A stretch of DNA of 64,000 nt from Gaetbulibacter_A aestuarii (GCF_039537665.1 NZ_BAABAY010000001.1:1612001-1676000); one strand, 5' to 3'; shown: positions 16,686 through 25,769, counted from the first letter of the stretch. Numbers and translations: made by a program. The notes: generated by a model from the letters alone, not told the origin.

Positions 16686-17108
16686 CTAGATGGTAAGGCT
16701 CATATAACCTTTCTTCTGAAGTTGAAAACTGTAGAAAATACCATTATCAACGACATTTAAACCGGAAGGAAGACTATTTGGGTCTACTCCGAATTTTTTA
16801 AGTGATAGACCGCAAACATTAATTTTTACATGAAGATCCTGAGCTTCAGAAATTAATTTTGAAAGTTCAGGACTATCCTTAATATCTTGAACGGTTTTAC
16901 CGCAAATAACAACCTCCATTTTCCCGTATTTCATACCATCGGCTTCAGCCAGGGCATCGGCCGTGATTAAAATCGGGTTTAGTTGTTGCATGTTTTTAGA
17001 CAGCACCACATAATTCATTTTTTGTTGTGTTTTGTTTTGGGCCTGTAAAGGCATTTGCCCTAGAAGTACAAGACCTAAAGTGGCAAGAATTTTAAACGTT
17101 GTTTTCAT
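16686..17108 (-). CDS. Periplasmic DsrE/DsrF-like sulfur-relay protein
   Basis: The 140-residue product has a signal peptide (ATLGLVLLGQMPLQAQ) and one DsrE-type domain: NYVVLSKNMQQLNPILITAD, KMEVVICGKTVQDI and VKINVCGLSLKKFGVDPNSL. Cys99 in NVCGLSLKKFG is in the position typical of DsrE-like proteins that carry persulfide; Cys69 is a second candidate. Cytoplasmic DsrE/TusD proteins relay sulfane sulfur, and secreted versions are common but poorly studied. The start codon overlaps the DoxX stop by one base (TAATG), so the two are translationally coupled and probably act together. Confidence 0.82.
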   Translation of the reverse strand: MKTTFKILATLGLVLLGQMPLQAQNKTQQKMNYVVLSKNMQQLNPILITADALAEADGMKYGKMEVVICGKTVQDIKDSPELSKLISEAQDLHVKINVCGLSLKKFGVDPNSLPSGLNVVDNGIFYSFQLQKKGYMSLTI

Positions 17109-17515
17109 TATTTTTTAAATTTTAAATTAGGATTAAGACTAAAGAACAGTAAACCGCCAAGGATGGCCACATTTTTAAAAAGTGGTCCAACGGTGGTCAT
17201 CTGACCTACCTGAACGGTTAGCGTTATAGGTATCAATACGGCTATCAATACAATTGCAGCCCATGAGGTCTTATAACCAAAAAGCAAGAACAAACCGGCA
17301 ATGAGCATGATCACTCCGGATAGGATCACCAATATTTGAGGTGGTCCGAAGAAACTTCCAATAAATCCAAAATGTGCCTGTTCTAAACGGCTTACGGTTT
17401 TTTCAGTTTTTAATAAATGACTTAAGCTTGCCACAATAAAAATGAGGCTAAGCATGATTCGAAGTATGACCAATGAACGGTAGTTTACTTCTAATTTTTT
17501 ATTGATTTGATTCAT
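17108..17515 (-). CDS. DoxX-family membrane protein
   Basis: This 135-residue protein has four predicted helices and the DoxX pattern: LVILRIMLSLIFIVASLSHL, GPPQILVILSGVIMLIAGLF, LLFGYKTSWAAIVLIAVL and LFKNVAILGGLLFF. DoxX-like proteins are inner-membrane components linked in some organisms to thiosulfate:quinone oxidoreduction (DoxD/DoxA) and elsewhere to redox stress. Direct coupling to a secreted DsrE-like protein supports a sulfur or thiol redox role. That role is inference from context. Confidence 0.85.
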   Translation of the reverse strand: MNQINKKLEVNYRSLVILRIMLSLIFIVASLSHLLKTEKTVSRLEQAHFGFIGSFFGPPQILVILSGVIMLIAGLFLLFGYKTSWAAIVLIAVLIPITLTVQVGQMTTVGPLFKNVAILGGLLFFSLNPNLKFKK

Positions 17516-17593
17516 TATGTTTATCTGTTAAGTACAACAAATTAGCCCTGTTCTCACAGGGGTGTTTAAATTTATTTTTAAAAATGGCTGTAC

Positions 17594-17980
17594 TTAGAGA
17601 TGAACTTTTAAATGCCGGTAAAGTATATAAAGTGGAATCCTTCCGAATGATCGTACCGACAAATCGTAAAAAGGTGTTTTGATATTTGAATAGTTGTGAA
17701 TCTGGTTGCCTTGTTCTGAAGGATCATTAAAACAAAATGATTTTGAAAGCTCCGGATTTTTAATTTCACTCTGAACAACATTAAATAACTGACATTGCGT
17801 GTTACTCAGCTCAGCTTTGTTCAGGTTAGTCACTTTGGTTTGTGGCACTTCAAAAGCATCCTGAACCAAATGCCTTACCTGGCAGGGAGATAATAAAAAC
17901 AGCAGGGCCAACCCAAAAATGGAAAAGCCGTTCTTAACCTGATGTTGTTTTGTTTTAAAATTCACAGTACAAAAATACAT
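17594..17980 (-). CDS. Small Cys-containing protein of unknown function
   Basis: I do not recognise the family. Starting at MYFCTVNFKTKQ (17980) the protein has 128 residues, with one hydrophobic segment (FSIFGLALLFLLSPCQVRHL) that could be a signal or anchor helix, then a polar region with scattered Cys (NTQCQLF, SFCFND). A start at 18013 would add 11 residues but would begin only 3 bp from the terminator stem of the upstream gene, so I prefer 17980. Short proteins with an 'LLSPC-x-VR' segment often stand next to metal or redox membrane genes in Bacteroidota; this is recollection, not proof. Confidence 0.5.
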   Translation of the reverse strand: MYFCTVNFKTKQHQVKNGFSIFGLALLFLLSPCQVRHLVQDAFEVPQTKVTNLNKAELSNTQCQLFNVVQSEIKNPELSKSFCFNDPSEQGNQIHNYSNIKTPFYDLSVRSFGRIPLYILYRHLKVHL

Positions 17981-18017
17981 GGAATTCTTTAGAAGAAGTT
18001 TTAAAGAAATCATAATA

Positions 18018-18048
18018 AAAACGACCCAAGTTATAAAACTTAGGTCGC
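18018..18048 (-). terminator. Terminator of the cytochrome-porin gene
   Basis: Arms ACGACCCAAGTT (18021-18032) and AACTTAGGTCGC (18037-18048) pair over 12 bp including wobbles, with loop ATAA. Read on the minus strand they are followed by TTTTTATTATG. This separates the cytochrome/porin unit from the small protein downstream. Confidence 0.8.
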
Positions 18049-18079
18049 TTTGAGGTTTTAATATTGAAATTTGATAGGT

Positions 18080-19444
18080 TTAAAATGCAAACCAGAGTTG
18101 TAAATAAATCATATTATTATTGGAAGCGTCTCTACCAAATCCGTCGTAATTTGAACTGGAGCCATTAAATTTATTATAGGCGAAATATTGTAGTGACAAT
18201 TGTGTGTTTTCCCAGGGAAGAAAATCAATTTGTGTGCGAATTCCACTGCTATTTGGCGAACCGTTAATACTACCGAATACTTCTTCCGGAGCATATAAAC
18301 CGGTATCTGATGATCCGTTGATATTGAAATAACCGGCGGTAAAATTAAGACCTTGTTGTTTTAAAAACAGGCTTCCATCGATATTGAACTTTTTCAATTT
18401 GTTGCCTAAATTTTCACTGTCACCAGCAGCATAAGTAGCGTTTAAAGTCTGCTTTTCATTAATATAATCAGTGTGAAGTGTTAATTGTCCAACAGGAATT
18501 ATCCGTTCAAACTGCAAGTCAAAACCGGTATCGGTAAAGTTATCCGTATTTCCTGTAACGCCTACCGGATAAAGTTTTGTAGCCATACCGAAAGTACCCA
18601 CGGAGACATAATTCTTGCCAAATTGCTTTTGCAACGCGGCTCGCCAATAGGGAGCGGTACCATTAACAGCGCCTTCAAAAGAGCTGTCTGGGGGTAGGGC
18701 AGCACCCAGTTGAGCCGTTCTGTAACCTGACAATTCCAGGTAAAGCAAATTATCGATCATGACATAAGCTCCTAAACCGGCTACCATACCGCCTAAATCC
18801 TCAATGGCCAGTCCCGAACTAGGCGTGGGAGCAATTCCAGAGGACGTGTAAGGAAAGCCCCAGGCAGGAGTCGTGTTCCAGAGGTCCTGAACGGTTGGGT
18901 TATTATTCAAGGTGAGCCCATAAGTAATAGGAATATTTCCATTGGTCTGATTGGCATAACGAATATCAGTATTGTCTAAACCCACGGTTCCGGATTCATT
19001 ATCTAAGGTAATTTGTATAAAGGTTCCCAAATTTGGTGAAATCTGTCCGGCATAAAACAAACTTAATTGCTGTGGGAATTCCAAATTATTGTTTTGAGTG
19101 TCCGGTATTTTTGAATTGATACTGGTATACCCCGTTTGGAACATGCCCGACATAGGGGAAATTCCCAGAACGCGTAAAAACTGTTTCACATCCTCTTGTC
19201 CTTTTTTGGATAACTTTATGTTATCTGTGATAGTTTTGGTGTTGGTTAGGGTGTAACCGTTTAGTTTGAATTCTCTACCCAGCGCCGTTAACTGCGGAAA
19301 TACGGTATGGCAGGCCGAACAGGCCAGACCTGTTTGACGTGCATAACTTGGGATGCGTCTTGCATAACTATTCATTGGAATAAAAAAGAGCAAGAGAAGA
19401 CACCCCAAAAATCCAGTTCTGATTTTTGTTGGCAGTGTTTTCAT
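18080..19444 (-). CDS. Outer-membrane beta-barrel with N-terminal monoheme cytochrome c motif
   Basis: After a signal peptide (to NSYA) comes RRIPSYARQTGLACSACHTV, a single CxxCH heme-c motif at Cys42-His46, followed by FPQLTALGREFKLNGYTL. The remaining 380 residues are an amphipathic beta-strand series ending in MIYLQLWFAF, a C-terminal aromatic as in porins. This looks like a heme anchored at the mouth of an outer-membrane barrel. Related proteins with 'TGLxCSACHxxFPQLTxxGRxFKL' occur in diverse bacteria without known function. The gene follows a soluble cytochrome c by 12 bp, so electron exchange between the two is plausible. No second axial ligand can be assigned. Confidence 0.85.
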   Translation of the reverse strand: MKTLPTKIRTGFLGCLLLLFFIPMNSYARRIPSYARQTGLACSACHTVFPQLTALGREFKLNGYTLTNTKTITDNIKLSKKGQEDVKQFLRVLGISPMSGMFQTGYTSINSKIPDTQNNNLEFPQQLSLFYAGQISPNLGTFIQITLDNESGTVGLDNTDIRYANQTNGNIPITYGLTLNNNPTVQDLWNTTPAWGFPYTSSGIAPTPSSGLAIEDLGGMVAGLGAYVMIDNLLYLELSGYRTAQLGAALPPDSSFEGAVNGTAPYWRAALQKQFGKNYVSVGTFGMATKLYPVGVTGNTDNFTDTGFDLQFERIIPVGQLTLHTDYINEKQTLNATYAAGDSENLGNKLKKFNIDGSLFLKQQGLNFTAGYFNINGSSDTGLYAPEEVFGSINGSPNSSGIRTQIDFLPWENTQLSLQYFAYNKFNGSSSNYDGFGRDASNNNMIYLQLWFAF

Positions 19445-19456
19445 AATGTAAAGGCT

Positions 19457-19861
19457 TTAAGAATTGTTTTTTTCTAGTGATCTGATATAAGTAACCAACT
19501 CCCAGCGTTGGTCGTCGGAAAGCATATCTTTATAAGAGGCCATTGGGGGATTGCCATGAGTCATTTTCCAGAATAAGGCACCATCGGATTCGTTCTTTAC
19601 TTTTTGAGATAAAAAATCGGCAGGTTTTGGATTTAAACTTATACCACCACCGCCTGTTCCATCACCTTTACGACCGTGACATATGGCACACATTTGATTA
19701 AACATGCGTTGCCCTTTGGCAGCCGCTCCGGCGTCGTTTGCAAAAGGATTTTTTAGGGAATTAGCAGATTCAGGTGCTACCCAGGAAGCGTCCTGAGAAA
19801 ACACCAATGTGCCTGATAATAAACAGAATACGAAGGATATTATTTGAAAAAGTTTGGTCAT
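19457..19861 (-). CDS. Monoheme cytochrome c
   Basis: The 134-residue protein has a signal peptide (LLSGTLVFSQ) and one class-I cytochrome c domain. Heme is attached at CAICH (residues 58-62), GRKGDGTGGGG follows, and Met107 in NPPMASYKDML is the likely sixth ligand. The C-terminal helix is LSDDQRWELVTYIRSLEK. It is a periplasmic one-electron carrier, probably serving the heme-bearing barrel protein encoded 12 bp downstream and perhaps accepting electrons from quinol oxidation. Confidence 0.93.
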   Translation of the reverse strand: MTKLFQIISFVFCLLSGTLVFSQDASWVAPESANSLKNPFANDAGAAAKGQRMFNQMCAICHGRKGDGTGGGGISLNPKPADFLSQKVKNESDGALFWKMTHGNPPMASYKDMLSDDQRWELVTYIRSLEKNNS

Positions 19862-19972
19862 TACCCTTAAGTTTTAAAGGTGACCATGAAAGTACTTTAA
19901 CATGGCGAATAGTTGTGCTACTTAGGTAGTATTCGCAAAGCGTAAAAAGTCGTAATTTTAATGAGAATACAT

Positions 19973-21487
19973 TTAATTGTTAACGTAAGCCCCGTCGGCA
20001 ATTGTTTTGTTAACGTTTTCGTATGTCAGCCATTCCTTATCACGGTGTTTGTAAATAAGCCCTCTGTTTAATTGATCAAGATTATCGCATCCCGATGCAG
20101 CTACTAATTCCATGAAATCATTTATGACACTCTCATGATAATTCTTTACACGAACCCATTTGTCTGAAACTGCTAAACCTTTAACCAGGCGTTTGTTATT
20201 TGTAGCTACTCCCGAAGGACATTCGTTGGTATTACATTTTAAGGCTTGAATACAGCCTAAGGCAAGCATCATACCTCGAGCCGAATTACAGACATCGGCA
20301 CCTAAACATAAGGCTTTAAATATATCGAATGCAGTAAATATTTTTGTTGCTGTGATCACTTTAATATCGTCTTTTAATCCATAACCTTTTAAAGTGTCTA
20401 CAACGAAGATCAGACCAGATTCCCAGGGCATTCCTACGAAATTTGAAAAATCAATAGGCGCGGCACCGGTTCCGCCTTCGGCACCATCAACCGTAATAAA
20501 ATCCGGGCGTTTTCCTGTTTTTACCATAGCCTTGCAGATATTAATGAATTCCTCTCTACTACCAATACACAATTTAAAACCAACGGGTTTCCCACCTGAT
20601 AATTCTCTTAATTCCTCGATCCAATCCAGAAGAGTTTCTGGACTATCGAATGTTTTATGACCGGGAGGAGAGATCACGTCTGTATGAGGTTCAACGCCGC
20701 GAATTTCTGCGATCTCTTCATCATTTTTAGCGGCTGGTAAAACACCTCCATGACCTGGTTTTGCGCCTTGAGAAATTTTAATCTCTATCATTTTTACTTC
20801 TTCCCAGGTAGCTTTTTCCTTAAACTTGTCGGGATCAAAACCGCCATCTTTGGTACGGCATCCAAAATATCCTGTACCAATTTCCCAAACGAGATCTCCA
20901 CCATTTCTATGGTATTTTGAAATGCCACCTTCACCGGTATCATGGAAAAAATTTCCGGCTTTTGCACCTAAATTTAAAGCGGTAATGGCGTTGCTACTCA
21001 AAGCTCCGAAACTCATGGCTGATATATTGAAGATGCTCGCACTGTAGGGTTTTTTACAGAACTCACCCCCTATGGTAATTCGAGGTGGCTCTTCCATTTT
21101 TTTAGCGGGATAAATACTGTGTTGCATCCACTGGTATTCTGCGTCGTTTACGTCTAATTCTGTTCCGAACGGATGGGTGCCGTGTTGTTTTTTTGCCCTG
21201 GAATAAATGTAAGAACGCTGATTTCTGTTGATAGGTTTTCCATCCGTATCCGATTCAATGAAATATTGATGAATTTCAGGAGCGATCATCTCCAAAAGAT
21301 AGCGCATATGGCCCACCACAGGAAAATTTCTTAGTATGGTGTGTTTTTTTTGAACAAGATCGTAAAGACCAATAAAAAATATCAGGGCGGCGAGTACAAT
21401 CAGACCATGAATTGGCCAAAAATAAACTGCTGTGATCACTAAAATTATGGCCAAAACAATGGCGGAGAAACTTAAAGCTTTTTTCAT
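19973..21487 (-). CDS. FMN-binding glutamate-synthase-family protein, membrane anchored
   Basis: The 504-residue protein starts with two hydrophobic helices (SFSAIVLAIILVITAVYFWP, GLIVLAALIFFIGLYDLV), then has a GltS FMN-binding barrel. Markers are NISAMSFGALSSNAITALNL, GGISKYHRNGGDLVWEIGTG, SQGAKPGHGGVLPAAK, FITVDGAEGGTGAAP and the Cys cluster IQALKCNTNECPSGVATN, which fits a 3Fe-4S site. The class-II amidotransferase and C-terminal domains of true glutamate synthase are missing, so it is not GOGAT. Substrates of these stand-alone proteins are unknown. It sits 50 bp after poxB on the same strand and before the cytochromes, suggesting a respiratory redox role. Confidence 0.88.
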   Translation of the reverse strand: MKKALSFSAIVLAIILVITAVYFWPIHGLIVLAALIFFIGLYDLVQKKHTILRNFPVVGHMRYLLEMIAPEIHQYFIESDTDGKPINRNQRSYIYSRAKKQHGTHPFGTELDVNDAEYQWMQHSIYPAKKMEEPPRITIGGEFCKKPYSASIFNISAMSFGALSSNAITALNLGAKAGNFFHDTGEGGISKYHRNGGDLVWEIGTGYFGCRTKDGGFDPDKFKEKATWEEVKMIEIKISQGAKPGHGGVLPAAKNDEEIAEIRGVEPHTDVISPPGHKTFDSPETLLDWIEELRELSGGKPVGFKLCIGSREEFINICKAMVKTGKRPDFITVDGAEGGTGAAPIDFSNFVGMPWESGLIFVVDTLKGYGLKDDIKVITATKIFTAFDIFKALCLGADVCNSARGMMLALGCIQALKCNTNECPSGVATNNKRLVKGLAVSDKWVRVKNYHESVINDFMELVAASGCDNLDQLNRGLIYKHRDKEWLTYENVNKTIADGAYVNN

Positions 21488-21537
21488 TTATAATGGATTC
21501 AAAAGTTGATTAAATGTCATGGATAATTACCGGCTAT

Positions 21538-23277
21538 TTAAATCAATTCTTTAAGGTATTTCATATCTGATTTTGTGGTGTTTATCACCTCGGCGAACTG
21601 ACCATTCAGCATCATTTTACCCATAGAATTTGCAAAACCCTTTATTTGATCGAACTTAACATTTGGTGGCATTGCTAAAGCCTCAGGATCTGTATAAATG
21701 TTGATCAAGGCCGGGCCTTTATGACTTAAAGCCTCTTTTAAAACGCCTTCCACTTCTGAAGACTCATCGGCTTCCCAGGCTTGAATTCCCATGGCTTCGG
21801 CAACTTTAACAAAATCAGGGTTTTTCATATCGGTTTGCCAATCCACATAACCTTCAACCCGCATTTCCAGTTTTACCATACCAAGTGAGCGGTTGTTGAA
21901 AATAATAATCTTTACAGGAACCTCGTATTGACTTATGGTCATCAAATCACCTAAAAGCATGCTAATACCACCATCACCGGAAAATGCAATAACCTGACGA
22001 TCCCGATCCGCAAGACCGGCTCCCATGGCCATAGGCATGGCATTGGCCATAGATCCGTGATTGAAGGATCCGGTTAAATATCTATTTTTCTTTGCTTTTA
22101 AATAACGCGCTGCCCAAACGGCACTCATGCCGGTATCCACGGTAAATACAGCATCATCATCGGCATATTTATCAACCAAATGAGCGACATATTCCGGATG
22201 AATATTTTTTTCTTCACTTTTCGATTTAATATAACTGGCATATTTTTTTTCAACCTCCTCATGTTTTGAACGCATGCTATTTAAAAATGAACTATCGTCT
22301 TTAGCTTTAAGTGAAGGCAGAAGTTCTTTAAGGGTCGATTTTATATCGCCACAAAAACCGTGATCAACTTTTGCTCTTCTGCCAATACGCTCAGGTTTCA
22401 TATCGATCTGGACAATCTTACAATGCTTTGGTAAAAATTCACTGTATGGAAAATCTGTTCCTAGCATTAAAAGCACATCCGCTTCATGCATGGCTTCAAA
22501 TCCAGATTTATTGCCTAATAAGCCATTCAGGCCTACAGCATAAGGGTTATCTTCAAATTCAAAAAATATCTTCGCTCTGAACGTGTAGCCTAAAGGAGAT
22601 TGGAGTGTTTTTGCCAGTTCCATAACCTCGTCTTTGGCTTCCCGGCAGCCATGTCCTGCAAAAAGCATGATCTTTTTATTGGTATTTAATATTTCTGCCA
22701 GGGTTTCCATATGCTCCTGGCTAGGGATCACGCGTGGTTTTACGGTAAAGTTTTTAAAAGCGGTTTCGGTGTCATCCATATCGGCTTTGGCTACATCGCC
22801 AGGTAACCCGAGTACAGCGACCCCTTTTTGACTTATCGCATGTTGAATAGCTGTTTGTAAGCCATTCATAGCCTGTTTCGGAGTATTCGCCATAAATACA
22901 TATTTTGAACAATCCTTGAATAAAAGTTCCGGCTTGGTTTCCTGAAAATTATCCAGACCTAGTTTATCCGTGTGAATAGTGGATGCAATAGCGATAACAG
23001 GATTCCCGGAGCGGTTGGCATCATAAAGTCCGTTTACCAGGTGTACATGCCCGGGACCGCTGCTTCCCATGCAGCACCCGATGCCGTTTAATTCGGCTTC
23101 CATGGATGCCGCATAGGCGCCGGCTTCCTCGTGACGCACATGGATCCATTCTAGACGACCATCGCGTCTTACGGCATCGTTAACAGGATTTAAACTATCT
23201 CCGGTTACGCCATATACGCGCTTTACTCCGGCATTCACTAGCATCTCCACCAGGTGATCTGAAATATTCTTTGACAT
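21538..23277 (-). CDS. poxB: PoxB-like pyruvate oxidase (thiamine diphosphate and FAD enzyme)
   Basis: Length (579) and wording match quinone-linked pyruvate oxidase: RVYGVTGDSLNPVNDAVRR, the catalytic Glu in HVRHEEAGAYAAS, SSGPGHVHLVNGLYD, VLGLPGDVA, and the ThDP motif GDGGISMLLGDLMTISQYEV ending NNRS. GSFNHGSMANAMP is also as in PoxB. The enzyme decarboxylates pyruvate to acetate and CO2 and passes electrons to the membrane quinone pool. In E. coli a C-terminal amphipathic helix binds lipid; here the tail EVINTTKSDMKYLKELI could serve, though weakly. It is the first gene of a redox run that continues with the FMN protein and the cytochromes. Other ThDP enzymes such as acetolactate synthase fit less well. 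Confidence 0.88.
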   Translation of the reverse strand: MSKNISDHLVEMLVNAGVKRVYGVTGDSLNPVNDAVRRDGRLEWIHVRHEEAGAYAASMEAELNGIGCCMGSSGPGHVHLVNGLYDANRSGNPVIAIASTIHTDKLGLDNFQETKPELLFKDCSKYVFMANTPKQAMNGLQTAIQHAISQKGVAVLGLPGDVAKADMDDTETAFKNFTVKPRVIPSQEHMETLAEILNTNKKIMLFAGHGCREAKDEVMELAKTLQSPLGYTFRAKIFFEFEDNPYAVGLNGLLGNKSGFEAMHEADVLLMLGTDFPYSEFLPKHCKIVQIDMKPERIGRRAKVDHGFCGDIKSTLKELLPSLKAKDDSSFLNSMRSKHEEVEKKYASYIKSKSEEKNIHPEYVAHLVDKYADDDAVFTVDTGMSAVWAARYLKAKKNRYLTGSFNHGSMANAMPMAMGAGLADRDRQVIAFSGDGGISMLLGDLMTISQYEVPVKIIIFNNRSLGMVKLEMRVEGYVDWQTDMKNPDFVKVAEAMGIQAWEADESSEVEGVLKEALSHKGPALINIYTDPEALAMPPNVKFDQIKGFANSMGKMMLNGQFAEVINTTKSDMKYLKELI

Positions 23278-23504
23278 AAATGTTTTTTTTGAATTAAGTA
23301 TTATTAGAATTTTTGAAATAAAATTCCTGTAGAAAGAACCAAAACAATTGGCATTCTCTTAAAGTTAGTAAAAACTAAGGAAACTAAATAATTAGGGGAA
23401 AGTCAATTGTGTCTGGAGGCTCAGATTTAACCTAACTTTAGAAGTTAAAGCGGAAATATTAAGATAATATTAATAAAAGGCTCCGGTATTTTGAATTTAG
23501 AAAA

Positions 23505-24128
23505 TTATTTTCTTCGAGCTACAAAACGAACTACAGAACCGGTTCCTATGTGATATAGACCTTCATTGAATTCTGCCTCAGTTTCTTCGAGTTCCAGAAT
23601 GTCGAAGTCGGCAAAAGCCTCTGTAAGTTCCTCTTTAGACATTAAGGTTTGCAAGTCGCGAGGACCGCCAACTTTTGGATTTTTTTGTCGGTATTGAAGA
23701 TGATCTTTATTAAAAGCTTCCACGATAACGATCCCACCAGTTTTTAGTTTTCTGCTTAAGATGTTATGAAATTCAGGACGAATATCACTTGGAAAATGCG
23801 CAAAAATAAGTCCGAGTGCATCAAAGGAATTATCAGGTATATCTAATTCGGGTAAAAAACCAACTTTATAATCAAGGGAAACGCCTTTATCGGCGGCTAA
23901 TTTTAAAGCTTTTTTCCTGGCTTCAACACTTATATCAAAAGCGGTAACTTCCCAACCTTGGTTTGCTGCATAAACCGCATTTCGACCTTCACCTTCAGCA
24001 CCCATCAAAAGTTTAGCCGGAGCTAATTTGTCCAGCTGTTCTTTAAAAAATACATTAGGCTCAATGCCGTAAGCATAATCAGGTTCGGCATAACGCTCAT
24101 TCCACATATTTAACCAGGAATCGCTCAT
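23505..24128 (-). CDS. Class-I SAM-dependent methyltransferase
   Basis: The 207-residue protein has the Rossmann methyltransferase layout: motif I as LLMGAEGEGRNAVYAANQGW followed by VTAFDIS (acidic residue for SAM ribose), then LPELDIPDNSFDALGLIF as motif II/III and LKTGGIVIVEAF as the post-strand-5 loop. The N-terminus WNERYAEPDYAYGIEPN is typical of TehB/thiopurine-like small-molecule methyltransferases, which act on oxyanions or thiols. The substrate cannot be named. It is a single leftward gene. Confidence 0.88.
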   Translation of the reverse strand: MSDSWLNMWNERYAEPDYAYGIEPNVFFKEQLDKLAPAKLLMGAEGEGRNAVYAANQGWEVTAFDISVEARKKALKLAADKGVSLDYKVGFLPELDIPDNSFDALGLIFAHFPSDIRPEFHNILSRKLKTGGIVIVEAFNKDHLQYRQKNPKVGGPRDLQTLMSKEELTEAFADFDILELEETEAEFNEGLYHIGTGSVVRFVARRK

Positions 24129-24227
24129 AACATTTTTTAATTTTTTAAATATTTACTCATTCAAATTTACACGATGTTGACTTTAATGCATATTTATGCG
24201 TGTTAAATGTTTTATAAAAAGAAATGA

Positions 24228-25451
24228 TCAATTCTGATCTTGTATGGCTTTATTTTTTTTAACCTGGATGCCATACCATTGATAATTCAACAGTATTATT
24301 ATTGAAAGGACAAAAAGTAGCAAGGTGAAAAGAAATGTACCAAGTGAAAGTTCGATATTCACTAATGAGAAAATCATCAAAATAAAGGCTGAGGAAAAAA
24401 TAATCCATTGAATACGTTTTCGCAAGATGTAATATTGTTCAGCATATTTCAACACAAAGGTCATAAGAAACATTCCGAATAAGAAAAGACTCATCGAAAA
24501 ACCGGATAATTGTTTCAAATTAATGATGTCAAAAATATAAAGGCCAGAATCTGTAAACAACTTACTAAAAGCCATGGCCAAAAGATCTAAACCCAATAGC
24601 GTGGGTATATAAAGTATTTGAAGGATGCTGGAATTAAGCATACCTTTTTTACACCGCCTATCTGAGATCAGGGTGAAGAAAAGCCACCACAAAGCAAATA
24701 CCAAAATGACAGCAAGGCTAAAGTTGATCCAAATTTTTAAATTAAGTTGGTGTAAAGCGGTTACACCGGATATAACGCCGGCAATAACCTCTCCGAAAAT
24801 GATAATAGTAAACAAACCTAAACGTTCCGTCATGCTCTCAGAAAGTACAAAACGATTCGTACGAACCTTTGATAACGCATAGAGTACAAAAGGAGGTAAG
24901 TAATTTAAAAATAAGGAACTGAAAAGAATAACCTGGATAATAAAAGGATCTTTCAAAAAGAGTGTTGTAACCATCAATGCAAGAGCCGCTAAATAAATGA
25001 TGCTGTAAGGACGATTTAGTTTTCGATGTTCTTTATCATAAAGTCCAACGCTCCACCATAGGTAAATTATAAAAATCTGTAACAGAATTAAGGCCGTGGT
25101 TACGTTAAAAACAAAGGATTCGGCAGGACTATCTAAAGTAATCACCAGTGCCGAAACGATGAGCATTTGCCAGAGTGTCATAAATCGGGTGCGCCAACCT
25201 TCAGCTCCGTGAAGATCATGATACATACTACCATTTAGCCAACCCCAAAAGATCAGTATGAAAAAGAAAATAAACTCAAGAATATTTTCAGAATGCATAC
25301 CTTCAGACAAATGATGCGTAATCTTTGCGATAGCAATCACATAAACCAGATCAAAAAATAATTCTAACCAACTTACCTTTCTGGTTTCAGGGTTTACAGT
25401 AAACTTTTTTGGTGGTCCCCACCATTCACGCGTTCTTTTTGGAGCTTTCAT
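24228..25451 (-). CDS. LtrA-family (low-temperature requirement A) membrane protein
   Basis: This 407-residue integral membrane protein has about eleven hydrophobic segments. The start PKRTREWWGPPKKFTVNPE and VSWLELFFDLVYVIAIAKIT is the diagnostic LtrA signature, and TERLGLFTIIIFGEVIAGVI is a second conserved block. LtrA was named from a Listeria cold-growth mutant, but its molecular activity is not known. The gene stands alone, 99 bp upstream of the methyltransferase, and may share a promoter with it. Confidence 0.9.
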   Translation of the reverse strand: MKAPKRTREWWGPPKKFTVNPETRKVSWLELFFDLVYVIAIAKITHHLSEGMHSENILEFIFFFILIFWGWLNGSMYHDLHGAEGWRTRFMTLWQMLIVSALVITLDSPAESFVFNVTTALILLQIFIIYLWWSVGLYDKEHRKLNRPYSIIYLAALALMVTTLFLKDPFIIQVILFSSLFLNYLPPFVLYALSKVRTNRFVLSESMTERLGLFTIIIFGEVIAGVISGVTALHQLNLKIWINFSLAVILVFALWWLFFTLISDRRCKKGMLNSSILQILYIPTLLGLDLLAMAFSKLFTDSGLYIFDIINLKQLSGFSMSLFLFGMFLMTFVLKYAEQYYILRKRIQWIIFSSAFILMIFSLVNIELSLGTFLFTLLLFVLSIIILLNYQWYGIQVKKNKAIQDQN

Positions 25452-25769
25452 ATTTTAGGAATGATTTGGTATAAACAAGAATTAATAGTCAGAAAATTTA
25501 AATTAAGCTTTCAACAAGGTAATAAAAAACATGAATTTATTTTTTAAGCTGTTTTTCAAAATAAAAAACCTCTCAAAAAATAATACTTTTCGGCTCATGC
25601 TTTCGAAAGTCCTTATTTTACAAGTGTTAAAGTTTTTTTAAACCTCTTGAATTTCCGGAATATTTATGGTAGTTTATATTAAGTCTTTGAAGAAAGACCA
25701 GTACTACTGCAGATTAAGAATCTGTTTTAGTGCTTCAAACGAATTAATAATTTAAAAATTTAAGATATT
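25452..25769. other. Divergent intergenic region before the YtxH operon
   Basis: About 318 bp of very AT-rich DNA lies between the leftward LtrA gene and the rightward YtxH operon, so it should hold two promoters. I see A- and T-tracts and a T-run at 25632-25640, but no hairpin, no coding frame and no clear -33/-7 pair. Confidence 0.3.

Noticed and set aside
23278..23504. Small gene between poxB and the methyltransferase
   Set aside because: Frames in this 227-bp gap are short and show no coding composition on either strand.
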